Both the position numbers and the translations under genes were made by a program. A stretch of DNA of 64,000 nt, taken from Cloacibacterium sp. TD35 (GTDB lineage: Bacteria > Bacteroidota > Bacteroidia > Flavobacteriales > Weeksellaceae). This document shows positions 1 through 7,803 of the stretch, one piece after another (the stretch's first letter is position 1; each line of letters begins with the position of its first letter). Where the stretch lies: positions 1,494,001-1,558,000 of the forward strand of contig NZ_CP104850.1 in assembly GCF_028864635.1 (NCBI RefSeq). The letters are read 5' to 3'. Below the pieces are notes generated by a model, which was not told the DNA's origin, did not search any database, and saw only the letters and a program-made list of their open reading frames with translations.

Positions 1-1
1 T

Positions 2-718
2 GCAGTGAATTTAGCAGCTGCGCTTGGCGTTTTAGAGAAGAAAGTTTTATTAATAGATGCAGACCCACAGGCTAATGCTACCTCTGGTCTAGGTATAGAA
101 GAAGTAAATTTTTCTACCTATAATTTATTGGAGCACAGTGCAGATGTGAAAGAATGTATTCAGAAAACATCTTCTCCAAATCTAGACCTTGTACCTTCTC
201 ATATTGATTTGGTAGCAGCAGAAATTGAGTTAGTAGACCGTGATAAGAGAGAATATATGCTTAAAAAAGCATTAGATGAAGTGAAATCTGAGTATGACTA
301 CATCATCATAGATTGTGCACCGAGTTTGGGACTTATTACGGTAAATGCACTTACTGCTGCAGATTCTGTTATTATCCCTATTCAGTGTGAGTATTTTGCT
401 CTAGAGGGTTTGGGTAAATTGTTGAACACCATTAAAAATGTTCAGAAAATTCATAATAATGATTTAGACATTGAAGGTTTATTACTCACCATGTACGATT
501 CTAGACTAAGACTTTCTAACCAAGTAGTAGAAGAAGTCAACACGCATTTCCCAGAAATGGTTTTCGAGACTGTAATTTCTAGAAATGTAAGACTTTCTGA
601 AGCGCCAAGTTTCGGAGAAAGCATCTTGATGTACGATGCCGAAAGTAAAGGTGCAATTCAATACATTCAATTAGCAGAAGAAGTACTTCTGAAAAACGAA
701 AAATTACAAAACGCATAA
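2..718 (+). CDS. parA: ParA-family chromosome-partitioning ATPase (5' end cut by window)
   Basis: Deviant-Walker ATPase (ParA/Soj) that works with ParB on chromosome segregation. The reading frame is open from base 2, where GCA-GTG-AAT reads Ala-Val-Asn; this is the tail of the usual TAVNLAAALG segment. The N-terminal Walker A motif therefore lies upstream of the window, and the GTG at 5 is an internal Val codon, not a start. Visible family motifs are LLIDADPQANATSG, the DYIIIDCAPSLG Walker B region and the SVIIPIQCEYFALEGL segment. About 238 residues are visible, consistent with a family length near 255-260. parB follows after 59 bases, forming a parAB pair. Family assignment is certain; the true start cannot be seen. 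Confidence 0.95.
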   Translation, partial: AVNLAAALGVLEKKVLLIDADPQANATSGLGIEEVNFSTYNLLEHSADVKECIQKTSSPNLDLVPSHIDLVAAEIELVDRDKREYMLKKALDEVKSEYDYIIIDCAPSLGLITVNALTAADSVIIPIQCEYFALEGLGKLLNTIKNVQKIHNNDLDIEGLLLTMYDSRLRLSNQVVEEVNTHFPEMVFETVISRNVRLSEAPSFGESILMYDAESKGAIQYIQLAEEVLLKNEKLQNA

Positions 719-777
719 AATTTTAGAATTGAGAAGAAACATTGTTTATTCTCATGACTAATGACTTATCATACAAT

Positions 778-1665
778 ATGAAAGACAAAAAAAGAGCAAT
801 GGGACGTGGTTTGGGTGCTATTTTAAGTGCCGAAAGCAAAAGTACCATTAATTCTGCAACAGATACTGGAGCCGAAAAATTAGTAGGAAATATGGTAGAA
901 GTAGCATTAGAAGATATCTATCCTAATGCAACTCAGCCTAGAACTTATTTTGATGAAACTGCCCTTAATGAATTGGCTCAATCCATAAAAAACCTTGGAG
1001 TAATTCAGCCTATCACTTTAAGAAAAGATGGCGATAAATTTGAAATCATCTCAGGAGAAAGACGTTACAGAGCTTCTAAAATTGCGGGTCTTAAATCTAT
1101 TCCAGCATACATTAGACTGGTAAATGACCAAGAATTGCTAGAAATGGCTTTGGTAGAAAATATCCAGCGTGAAGATTTAGATGCCATAGAAGTAGCACTT
1201 ACTTATCAAAGATTATTAGAAGAAATAGGTCTTACTCAGGAAACTTTAAGTTCTAGAGTAGGTAAAGAAAGAAGTACCATTACCAATTCTATTCGTTTAT
1301 TAAGGTTAAGTCCAGAAATACAAAATGCGATTAGAAGCGGCGAGATTTCTGCAGGTCATGGTAGAGCAATCATCAGTGTAGAAGATTCTGAGCTTCAACA
1401 AGAACTTTTTAAAAGAATCATCAAAGAAGGATTAAACGTAAGACAATCCGAAAAAGCAGCTTCGGAACTGAAAAATCCTAAAAAATCTATCCAAAAAACT
1501 GAAAAAGAACTTCCGAATCATTTAAGAAAAGTAGAAAAATCATTGGCGGATGTTTTAGAAGTAGGGGTAGAAATAAAATCTTCGGGCAAAGGGAAAAAAG
1601 GGAAAATCATCCTTGATTTCAATAACGAAGATGAACTGAACAAAATTCTTTCACATTTTAATTAA
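778..1665 (+). CDS. parB: ParB-like chromosome-partitioning protein
   Basis: DNA-binding, CTP-dependent clamp that loads at parS and stimulates ParA. Visible in order: an N-terminal RAMGRGLGAIL box (ParA-contact region), the ParB/Srx nuclease-like fold with GERRYRASK, the ENIQREDLDAIEVA segment, a helix-turn-helix around VGKERSTITNSIRLLRL, and a short Lys-rich C-terminal dimerisation domain ending in a hydrophobic-acidic tail. I chose ATG 778 (MKDKKRAMGRG) because the family starts just before the RAMGRGL box. Upstream in-frame TTG 742 and ATG 754 would add 12 or 8 residues of no family likeness. The length of 295 residues is normal. The stop overlaps the next start by one base (TAATG), so the genes are probably co-transcribed. 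Confidence 0.93.
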   Translation: MKDKKRAMGRGLGAILSAESKSTINSATDTGAEKLVGNMVEVALEDIYPNATQPRTYFDETALNELAQSIKNLGVIQPITLRKDGDKFEIISGERRYRASKIAGLKSIPAYIRLVNDQELLEMALVENIQREDLDAIEVALTYQRLLEEIGLTQETLSSRVGKERSTITNSIRLLRLSPEIQNAIRSGEISAGHGRAIISVEDSELQQELFKRIIKEGLNVRQSEKAASELKNPKKSIQKTEKELPNHLRKVEKSLADVLEVGVEIKSSGKGKKGKIILDFNNEDELNKILSHFN

Positions 1666-2249
1666 TGAGAGCAGTATACTCCATCATATTATTGTTGTTC
1701 TTTGGGTTGTGTTTTTCTCAAGAAATTAAACCTTTTGACACCATCAAGACCGAAAAACAGGTAGTAGAGGAAATAGAAAAAGCCAGCGTGAGCACCATTC
1801 AAAAATACAATCCTACAAAAGCAGGGTTGTATTCTGCTGTTTTTCCAGGCCTTGGTCAGTACTACAACAAGAAATATTGGAAAATCCCAATTGTTTGGGG
1901 AGCTGTAGGAACTGGAGTAGGGATTATTATATATAATGATAAGCAATATCGTCGTTATAGAACAGCGTTTTTAGCAGAGTTAAATGGTCAGCCTCACGAG
2001 TTTGATGATTTACCTTATGTAGACGCTACGGTTCTAGGAAATACGCAAGACAGAGCCAAAAGACAAAGAGATTACGCCATCGCCATTACCGGAGTTTTAT
2101 ACATTTTAAATATTGTAGATGCGGTAGTAGATGCACACTTATACGACCAAAAGAAAGACCCAGATTTAGCCATTAAACCTACCATTATTTACGATGATTT
2201 AGGTGTAGCAAATGGTAAAGCTGGATTGTCTTTGAGTTTTAGATTTTAA
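1665..2249 (+). CDS. DUF5683 family membrane protein
   Basis: Conserved Bacteroidota protein of unknown function, 194 residues. It has an N-terminal signal sequence ending near FGLCFSQE. The body carries the DUF5683 signature KAGLYSAVFPGLGQYYNKKYWKIPIVWGA, a hydrophobic segment GAVGTGVGIIIY, and a second hydrophobic stretch YAIAITGVLYILNIVDAVVDAHL. The C-terminus ends GLSLSFRF, resembling an outer-membrane strand. The start overlaps the parB stop by one base and dapB follows after 11 bases, so it sits in a parAB-DUF5683-dapB-lepB run. Family membership is recognised from the motif; the function is unknown and its link with ParB is only positional. Confidence 0.85.
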   Translation: MRAVYSIILLLFFGLCFSQEIKPFDTIKTEKQVVEEIEKASVSTIQKYNPTKAGLYSAVFPGLGQYYNKKYWKIPIVWGAVGTGVGIIIYNDKQYRRYRTAFLAELNGQPHEFDDLPYVDATVLGNTQDRAKRQRDYAIAITGVLYILNIVDAVVDAHLYDQKKDPDLAIKPTIIYDDLGVANGKAGLSLSFRF

Positions 2250-2260
2250 AAATTAAAAAA

Positions 2261-2962
2261 ATGAAAATAGCATTAGTAGGTTACGGAAAAATGGGCAAAA
2301 TCATTGATGAAATTGCCACAAAAAGAGGACATGAAGTTGTAGCAAGATTAAACGAGACGCCTACCAAAGAAAATCTGAACAATCCAGATGTAGTCATAGA
2401 ATTTTCGCAACCAGAAGTAGCTTTTAGCAATATAAAGACCTGTTTAGAAAATAAAATTCCAGTAGTTTGTGGAACTACAGGTTGGCTAGAACAAAAACCA
2501 GCCATCGAAAAAATAGCTTTAGAAAATGGAACTGGATTTTTATACGGCTCTAATTTTAGTTTAGGCGTGAATCTTTTCTTTGCGTTAAATGAAAATTTAG
2601 CAAAATTGATGCAGAAATTTAGTGATGATTATACCTGTCAACTCGAAGAAATTCACCACATTCACAAAAAAGACGCGCCAAGTGGAACTGCAATTTCCAT
2701 TGCAGAAGGAATCTTCAAGCATTCAGACTTTAATTCATGGAAATTAGACGAAACCGAAGGAACATCTTTAGGAATTGAGGCAATTAGAGAAGGAGAAGTC
2801 CCAGGAACACATAGCGTTTATTATCGTTCAGAAGTAGACGAAATCGAAATAAAACATACTGCTTTTAATAGAAATGGATTTGCATTAGGTGCAGTAATTG
2901 CTGCAGAATGGTTACCAGGAAAAGTAGGAAACTTTGGAATGAAAGAAGTTTTAGGACTTTAA
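2261..2962 (+). CDS. dapB: 4-hydroxy-tetrahydrodipicolinate reductase
   Basis: Reduces 4-hydroxy-tetrahydrodipicolinate with NAD(P)H in the diaminopimelate/lysine pathway, in the cytoplasm. The N-terminal Rossmann motif GYGKMGK begins at residue 7. The core signature HHIHKKDAPSGTA starts at His132, matching the HHxxKxDAPSGTA substrate-binding and catalytic loop of the family. The segment VVCGTTGW is the usual dinucleotide-domain loop. At 233 residues it is shorter than the E. coli enzyme (about 270), as I expect for the Bacteroidota form. It lies 11 bases after the DUF5683 gene and about 100 bases before lepB. Function is assigned with high confidence from motifs. Confidence 0.95.
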   Translation: MKIALVGYGKMGKIIDEIATKRGHEVVARLNETPTKENLNNPDVVIEFSQPEVAFSNIKTCLENKIPVVCGTTGWLEQKPAIEKIALENGTGFLYGSNFSLGVNLFFALNENLAKLMQKFSDDYTCQLEEIHHIHKKDAPSGTAISIAEGIFKHSDFNSWKLDETEGTSLGIEAIREGEVPGTHSVYYRSEVDEIEIKHTAFNRNGFALGAVIAAEWLPGKVGNFGMKEVLGL

Positions 2963-3063
2963 TCTGAGTTTAATTTTCCGAGTTAAAACTTTGAGCTCTG
3001 AACCTTAATGTAACAAATCACGAATTACATTACTAATTACACATCACATATTAATTATAGAAA

Positions 3064-4719
3064 ATGGATTACATCTTACAATATTCTATTTTTATACTGA
3101 TTTTATCAGTTTTACTAGGACTTTCGTCTTTTAAATTATATCAAAAAATGGGTTACAAAGGCTGGGAAGCTTTTGTTCCTTTTTATAATTACTACATCAT
3201 TCAGAAAGAAGTAGGCGAACCAAAATGGTGGGTTATCTTGGCTTATTTGCCAATTGTGGGACCTATTATGATGACTGTTTTCCATTTGTTTTTGATGAGA
3301 AAATTTGGAAGAACTTCAGCGCTAGAACAAATTCTTACTGCTTTGCTTCCTTTTGTTTATTTGGCGTATTCGTCATATTTTCAGTTAAACAAGGTAGACA
3401 GATTTGCGGTAGATGATCCGAAAGCTAAAAAAGAATCTTTCATAGGTTCTATTACTTTTGCGGTAGTTTTTGCTACGATTATTCACGCTTTTGTTACCCA
3501 ACCATTTGCCATTCCTACAGGTTCTATGGAAAGAACTTTGTTGGTAGGAGATTTCTTATTCGTAAACAAATGGAGCTATGGTTACAGAATGCCAATGAGA
3601 CCAGTTGCTTTGCCATTTTTACAAGGAACTATTATGGATACCCAGAAAGATGGAAATCCTAAAAACGATCCAAAATCTTATGTAGATGCTATTAAATTGC
3701 CTTATTTTAGAATTGGTGAATTTAAAAAACCTAAGAAAAATGACATTGTAGTTTTCAATTATCCAGGAGATTCTGTTCATACAGCGATTGATAGAAAAGA
3801 TCCATACGTAAAACGTTGTGTAGCGGTAGGTGGTGATGTGGTAGAAATGAGAGCCGGGAATTTATACATTAATGGCAAGCCAGAAGTTCAAATGGCAGAT
3901 GCTGAAGTTCAGCGTTCTTACACCATTTATACACGTTCAGAAATAGACATCGATTATTTATGGAAAAATCTTGCCTATTTACCGATTACAGATGAAGGAC
4001 AAACTAAAGAAGGACTACATTATTATCAGTTTCAAGGACTAACTAAAGATTTATTGGCTCAGATTAAAGCCATTCCAGAATTTGTAAAAGCTGAAGAAGT
4101 TTTAGGCGAAAAAGGAAAAGGAGCTGTTTCTTACTATCCAGTTATAGACGAAAACGGTCAATACGTAAATGATGGAACAGGTCACGCTTTAATGTCTAAA
4201 AAAGTAGACATTTCTCAATCTATTTTCCCGATTAATAAACCTTGGAACCAAGATTGGTACGGACCTCTTACCATTCCTAAAAAAGGAGATGTCATTACCA
4301 TTACTCAAGAAAATTTACCAGAATATAAAAAACTGATTACAGAATTTGAAAGAAATATTTTAGAATTCAAAGGAGGTAAATTCTATATCAATGGTGCTCA
4401 AACCGACAAATATACCGTAAAACAAGACTACTATTTTATGATGGGAGATAACAGAGATGCTTCTCTAGATGCTCGTTTTTTCGGTTTTGTTCCAGAAACT
4501 CATATTGTAGGAAGCCCGATGTTTACTTGGCTTAGTTTACAAGGAACTTTTGATGAAGGGCCTAAAAAAGTAAGATGGGAACGTATGTTTAAAGCAACAA
4601 ACACTGGCGAAAAAGATAAAACTTCTTATTGGTGGGTTGCGGCTGCAATTTTAGTTTTATTCTTCGGTTGGGAATTTTTTGTAAAACTTTTCAAAGGCAA
4701 AAATAAAGAAGAAGAGTAG
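3064..4719 (+). CDS. lepB: Signal peptidase I with N-terminal multi-TM domain
   Basis: Membrane serine protease that removes Sec signal peptides on the outer face of the inner membrane. The first 120 or so residues form a separate membrane domain with the pattern GYKGWEAFVPFYNYY and several TM segments, like the DUF5684-type domain. A further TM follows, then the S26 box PTGSMERTLL with nucleophile Ser154. The catalytic lysine is in VKRCVAVGGD at Lys250, and MMGDNRDASLDARFFG is the conserved box E region. A C-terminal TM (WWVAAAILVLFFGWEFFVKLF) is followed by a charged tail. Length is 551 residues, far above the 250-330 of Proteobacteria, because of the N-terminal domain and a roughly 170-residue insertion between Lys250 and box E. 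Confidence 0.94.
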   Translation: MDYILQYSIFILILSVLLGLSSFKLYQKMGYKGWEAFVPFYNYYIIQKEVGEPKWWVILAYLPIVGPIMMTVFHLFLMRKFGRTSALEQILTALLPFVYLAYSSYFQLNKVDRFAVDDPKAKKESFIGSITFAVVFATIIHAFVTQPFAIPTGSMERTLLVGDFLFVNKWSYGYRMPMRPVALPFLQGTIMDTQKDGNPKNDPKSYVDAIKLPYFRIGEFKKPKKNDIVVFNYPGDSVHTAIDRKDPYVKRCVAVGGDVVEMRAGNLYINGKPEVQMADAEVQRSYTIYTRSEIDIDYLWKNLAYLPITDEGQTKEGLHYYQFQGLTKDLLAQIKAIPEFVKAEEVLGEKGKGAVSYYPVIDENGQYVNDGTGHALMSKKVDISQSIFPINKPWNQDWYGPLTIPKKGDVITITQENLPEYKKLITEFERNILEFKGGKFYINGAQTDKYTVKQDYYFMMGDNRDASLDARFFGFVPETHIVGSPMFTWLSLQGTFDEGPKKVRWERMFKATNTGEKDKTSYWWVAAAILVLFFGWEFFVKLFKGKNKEEE

Positions 4720-4742
4720 AATTTAGAAAATTTAAAATAGAT

Positions 4743-4781
4743 AAATAAAGTTCATTGTTTCGGCATTGAACTTTATTTTTT
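4743..4781 (+). terminator. Rho-independent terminator after lepB
   Basis: Inverted repeat: 4743-4754 (AAATAAAGTTCA) pairs with 4767-4778 (TGAACTTTATTT), 12 bp, with a 12-base loop, followed by further T residues. It lies 23 bases after the lepB stop and directly upstream of the -7 box of the next gene. Confidence 0.8.
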
Positions 4782-4789
4782 TAACTTTG
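4782..4789 (+). promoter_or_regulatory. Bacteroidetes -7 box for the WbqC-protease operon
   Basis: TAACTTTG matches TAnnTTTG exactly. It follows the lepB terminator and ends 16 bases before the ATG, implying a leader of about 12 bases. A -33 TTG is present only at a long spacing (4755-4757), so the upstream element is weak. Confidence 0.6.
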
Positions 4790-4805
4790 GACACTCAATT
4801 TTAGA

Positions 4806-5438
4806 ATGAAAATGAAAACGTTATTACCTATATTTTATTTGCCACCAGTTTCTTGGTTTGCAGAATTTTTAAAAGACGAAAACGAAATTCTTCTTGAGCA
4901 ACATGAGAATTTTCCGAAACAGACCTACAGAAGCAGATGCAATATTTACGGTGCAAATGGTAAATTGGCGCTCATTTTGCCAATTCATCATAACGGAAAA
5001 CGTGCGATGAAAGATTTAGAAATTTCTTATGCAGAAGATTGGCAAAAACTCCACTGGAAATCTATTAAAATCGCTTACCAAAGTTCGCCTTATTTTGAAT
5101 ATTATGAAGATAAGTTGAAGCAGATTTTCTCAGTGCAGCCTACTTCTCTTATTGAATTTAATCTCAATGCTTTGAAAATAATTCTTCAAATTTTAAAGGT
5201 TGAAAAAGACTATTCACTCACTACTGAATTCGAAAAGACACCAAATGCAGTAGATTTAAGAGAGCGTTTTTCAGCCAAAAAAGAGTCAGAATATCATTTG
5301 CCAGAATATTACCAAACATTTAGTGATAAATTAGGATTTATCAAAGATTTATCAATACTAGACGTGGTTTGTAACATTGGCCCAGAATCTGCTACGTATA
5401 TTAAAAAAGTAACTCAATCAATACAAAATATATCATAA
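4806..5438 (+). CDS. WbqC-like family protein
   Basis: Member of the WbqC-like family, which is common beside envelope genes in Bacteroidota; the biochemical role is not established. The 210-residue protein has the family pattern LPIFYLPPVSWFAEFL at the N-terminus, QTYRSRCNIYGANGKLALILPI, and an SSPYFEYYEDKL segment followed by LNALKIILQIL. No signal peptide or TM is apparent, so it is probably cytoplasmic. ATG 4806 is used; ATG 4812 two codons later is an equal alternative. The stop overlaps the start of the following protease gene by one base (TAATG), so the two are translationally linked. Family call is good; function is unknown. Confidence 0.8.
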   Translation: MKMKTLLPIFYLPPVSWFAEFLKDENEILLEQHENFPKQTYRSRCNIYGANGKLALILPIHHNGKRAMKDLEISYAEDWQKLHWKSIKIAYQSSPYFEYYEDKLKQIFSVQPTSLIEFNLNALKIILQILKVEKDYSLTTEFEKTPNAVDLRERFSAKKESEYHLPEYYQTFSDKLGFIKDLSILDVVCNIGPESATYIKKVTQSIQNIS

Positions 5439-7132
5439 TGAAAAGAATAATCATTGCAGCTGCATTTTTAGCAGGATTCCATTTTGGTTTTTCGCAAGAA
5501 GCCAAAACTGAAGATAAAGATTTGATGACTTGGTATCACAAAGATTTCTCTACAGCAAATGTTTACGGAGTAAATACACAAAATGCATATAAATTTTTTG
5601 AATCAAAAGGTCTAAAACCTAAAACGGTAATTGTAGGTGTAATAGACAGTGGGATAGAAGTAGACCATCCTGGTTTAATAAAAAATATGTGGAAAAACGT
5701 AAACGAAGTTCCTAATAATGGTAAAGATGATGATGGAAACGGTTATGTAGATGATGTTTACGGTTGGAACTTTATTGGTGGTAAAAATGGAGATGTAGAG
5801 ATTGACAATGTAGAAGTAACCAGAGTTGTAAAACAATATAAGCCTATTTTTGAAGGGGCAAGTTCAGAGGTAAATAAAGCCAATCAAGCAAAAATGCCTA
5901 CAGAATTTGAGATGTATCTTCGTGCAAAAGATATGTACAATAAAAAAAGTATCGATGCAAAACAGCAGTTTCAGTTTTATTCAGAATTTGCAAAAGTGAT
6001 ACCTAGTGTAGCAGCTACATTAAAAGGGAAAACACTGACAAAAGAGAATTTAGATTCTATAAAGCCAACTACACAAGAAGAAGCTAGAAATCTATCTATA
6101 TTAAGTCAAGTAGTTAATGATCCTACAATGGTAGGGAAATCTCAAGCAGAAGTAGAAGAGTTTTTAAACAAAGAAATCAAAGGAGCTTTAGAATATTTCG
6201 AACCTCAAGCTACTAAACAATATAACTTGGATTTTGATCCTAGAGCAATTGTAGGAGATAATTATCAAGACAAAACAGAAAAATTCTACGGAAATAATCA
6301 TTACGAAGGTCCAGATGCTCAACACGGAACTCATGTTGCGGGAATCATCGCTGGTTATCCTCAAGGGAATGAAGTGCAATACGGTATAGCATATAAAGTT
6401 GCAAAAATTATGACAGTAAGAGCTGTTCCAAACGGTGATGAGCGTGATAAAGACGTGGCTAATTCTATTCGTTATGCGGTAGATAATGGTGCTAAAGTTA
6501 TTAATATGAGTTTCGGTAAACCTGTTTCTCCAGAAAAAGAATTGGTGTGGGAAGCATTTCAATATGCTAAAGACAAGGGTGTTCTATTGGTAAAAGCTGC
6601 AGGGAACGAAAACGAAGATATTCAAGAAAATCCTTATTTCCCCACTAATTTTAAATCTACTAAAGACGAAAAACCTTTCATTAACAACATGATTGTAGTA
6701 GGTGCAAGCACCAATAATAATGAGTTTTTAAGAGCCGGATTCTCTAATTTTAACCAAAAAATGGTAAATGTTTTTGCGCCTGGTGATAAAATTTATTCTA
6801 CCGTTCCAGATGGTAAATATGAATATTTACAAGGAACTTCTATGGCTTCGCCAGTAGTAGCGGGAGCTTCTGCGGTTCTATTGGCTTATATGCCTAATTT
6901 AAAACCAGAACAAGTAATAGAATCTCTAGTAAAATCAGTAAATAAATCTGAGGTAAATGCAATGTTGCCTACCAATACCAACAATAGATTTGATTTGATT
7001 TCAGAATCTGGAGGTGTAATAGACCTATACAAGGCAGCACAATATGCTTATACACATTTCTACAAAGCGGCTCCTGCAAAATCAGTGAAAAAAGCGGTGC
7101 TTAAAAAGAAAAAAGTAGTAAGAAAAAAATAA
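5438..7132 (+). CDS. Secreted S8 (subtilisin-like) serine protease
   Basis: Exported subtilase, 564 residues. A signal peptide (residues 1-19, ending GFSQ) is followed directly by mature protein. The catalytic triad is visible: Asp70 in GVIDSGIEVDHPG, His296 in QHGTHVAGIIAG, and Ser468 in GTSMASPVVAG. The gap between Asp and His is unusually long because of a roughly 180-residue helical, charged insertion (about residues 120-290). The oxyanion region is around LLVKAAGNENED. The C-terminus is a Lys/Arg-rich tail (after residue 545) and not a type IX sorting domain. The protein is therefore probably periplasmic or anchored by other means. Its start overlaps the WbqC-like stop by one base; a terminator follows. 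Confidence 0.93.
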   Translation: MKRIIIAAAFLAGFHFGFSQEAKTEDKDLMTWYHKDFSTANVYGVNTQNAYKFFESKGLKPKTVIVGVIDSGIEVDHPGLIKNMWKNVNEVPNNGKDDDGNGYVDDVYGWNFIGGKNGDVEIDNVEVTRVVKQYKPIFEGASSEVNKANQAKMPTEFEMYLRAKDMYNKKSIDAKQQFQFYSEFAKVIPSVAATLKGKTLTKENLDSIKPTTQEEARNLSILSQVVNDPTMVGKSQAEVEEFLNKEIKGALEYFEPQATKQYNLDFDPRAIVGDNYQDKTEKFYGNNHYEGPDAQHGTHVAGIIAGYPQGNEVQYGIAYKVAKIMTVRAVPNGDERDKDVANSIRYAVDNGAKVINMSFGKPVSPEKELVWEAFQYAKDKGVLLVKAAGNENEDIQENPYFPTNFKSTKDEKPFINNMIVVGASTNNNEFLRAGFSNFNQKMVNVFAPGDKIYSTVPDGKYEYLQGTSMASPVVAGASAVLLAYMPNLKPEQVIESLVKSVNKSEVNAMLPTNTNNRFDLISESGGVIDLYKAAQYAYTHFYKAAPAKSVKKAVLKKKKVVRKK

Positions 7133-7152
7133 TTTATCATACTAATGAATTG

Positions 7153-7178
7153 AAAGGCTGTTTTATACAGCCTTTTTT
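7153..7178 (+). terminator. Rho-independent terminator after the S8 protease
   Basis: AAAGGCTG (7153-7160) pairs with CAGCCTTT (7168-7175) around a 7-base loop, followed by a T tract. Confidence 0.9.
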
Positions 7179-7217
7179 ATTTGTTTAATTTTAAGAAAAG
7201 TTTATAAGATTATCATA

Positions 7218-7252
7218 TTGGCACAGTTTTTACAATTAACTTCATAACTTTA
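7218..7252 (+). promoter_or_regulatory. Candidate promoter for the lipocalin/OmpA genes (sigma-54-like, or -33/-7)
   Basis: TTGGCAC at 7218-7224 followed by a T-rich run and TTAC gives the spacing of a -24/-12 sigma-54 promoter, with one mismatch (AC for GC) at the -12 dinucleotide. Alternatively TTG 7218-7220 and TAACTTTA 7245-7252 form a housekeeping promoter with one mismatch and a 24-base spacer. Either would give a short leader before ATG 7286. I cannot decide between them. Confidence 0.35.
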
Positions 7253-7285
7253 CATTCATAAATAACAACCAAATTTAAGTAAAAG

Positions 7286-7780
7286 ATGAAAAAAGTACTA
7301 TTGACTCTAGCTCTCGGCTCATTATTTGCCGTTTCTTGCTCCTCTGTTAAAAAAGCAGAAAGTGCTCAAACTTCTAGAGCAGAATTTTTAAAAATGAAAG
7401 GTGATTGGGAAATTACCAGTGTAAATTATGATAAAGGATTTCAAATAAAGCCTTTTGATGAAGGAGCAGATGCTCAGTGTTTTGTAGGAAGTCATTGGAG
7501 ACTTATCCCGAATAATTATTCTGGTGCTTATACCATAAAAGGTGGAGGAAACTGTCCTACAGTAACTCAACCCATTAAATTTGAAGTAACTAGAGATAAT
7601 GAGTTTAAATTCAAGAAATTAGTAGCAGACACTAAAGCTAAAAACGTAACTGCTGGTTATATTTTACAAATCGAAAGACAAGACACAGACAACTTTACCT
7701 TAGTTCAAAGCGTTCCTTTTGAAGGAAATGTAATCAAAGTATATTACAATTTCGTAAGAACAGGAATGGAACAAAAATAA
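7286..7780 (+). CDS. Lipocalin-like lipoprotein
   Basis: Predicted lipoprotein of 164 residues: a hydrophobic leader followed by a lipobox with Cys18 (LFAVSC). The mature part opens with a short Lys/Ser linker and then MKGDWEITSVNYDKGFQIKPFDEG, the GxW opening of lipocalin-like domains. Alternating strands follow, ending YYNFVRTGMEQ. Two further Cys residues (in AQCFVG and GGNCPT) could form a disulfide. The OmpA lipoprotein gene starts 23 bases downstream, so the pair is probably one transcript that ends at the hairpin at 8523. The ligand is unknown. The lipocalin assignment rests on pattern and size; a related DUF barrel remains possible. Confidence 0.75.
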   Translation: MKKVLLTLALGSLFAVSCSSVKKAESAQTSRAEFLKMKGDWEITSVNYDKGFQIKPFDEGADAQCFVGSHWRLIPNNYSGAYTIKGGGNCPTVTQPIKFEVTRDNEFKFKKLVADTKAKNVTAGYILQIERQDTDNFTLVQSVPFEGNVIKVYYNFVRTGMEQK

Positions 7781-7803
7781 CTTTTTAAAATTTAAAAAAA
7801 ATT

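Noticed and set aside
5-7. GTG at base 5 as a start of ParA
   Set aside because: The frame is open upstream from base 2, and the following residues match the middle of the ParA Walker A helix, so this is an internal Val codon.
742-777. Longer ParB N-terminus from TTG 742
   Set aside because: The extra residues have no family likeness; ATG 778 precedes the conserved RAMGRGL box directly.
1-2249. parS centromere site near parAB
   Set aside because: I found no TGTTTCACGTGAAACA-like sequence by eye in this region; it may lie outside the window or have another form.
3001-3060. AT-rich spacer words (such as TTACTAATTAC and CATAACTTATAACTC) recurring before lepB, DprE2, glgA and EmrB genes as a dispersed repeat family
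   Set aside because: The similarity is limited to short AT-rich words that could arise from base composition; no consistent unit or boundary could be defined.
6188-6562. Antisense open frame inside the S8 protease gene
   Set aside because: It lies fully within a well-supported catalytic domain, with no start context or domain.
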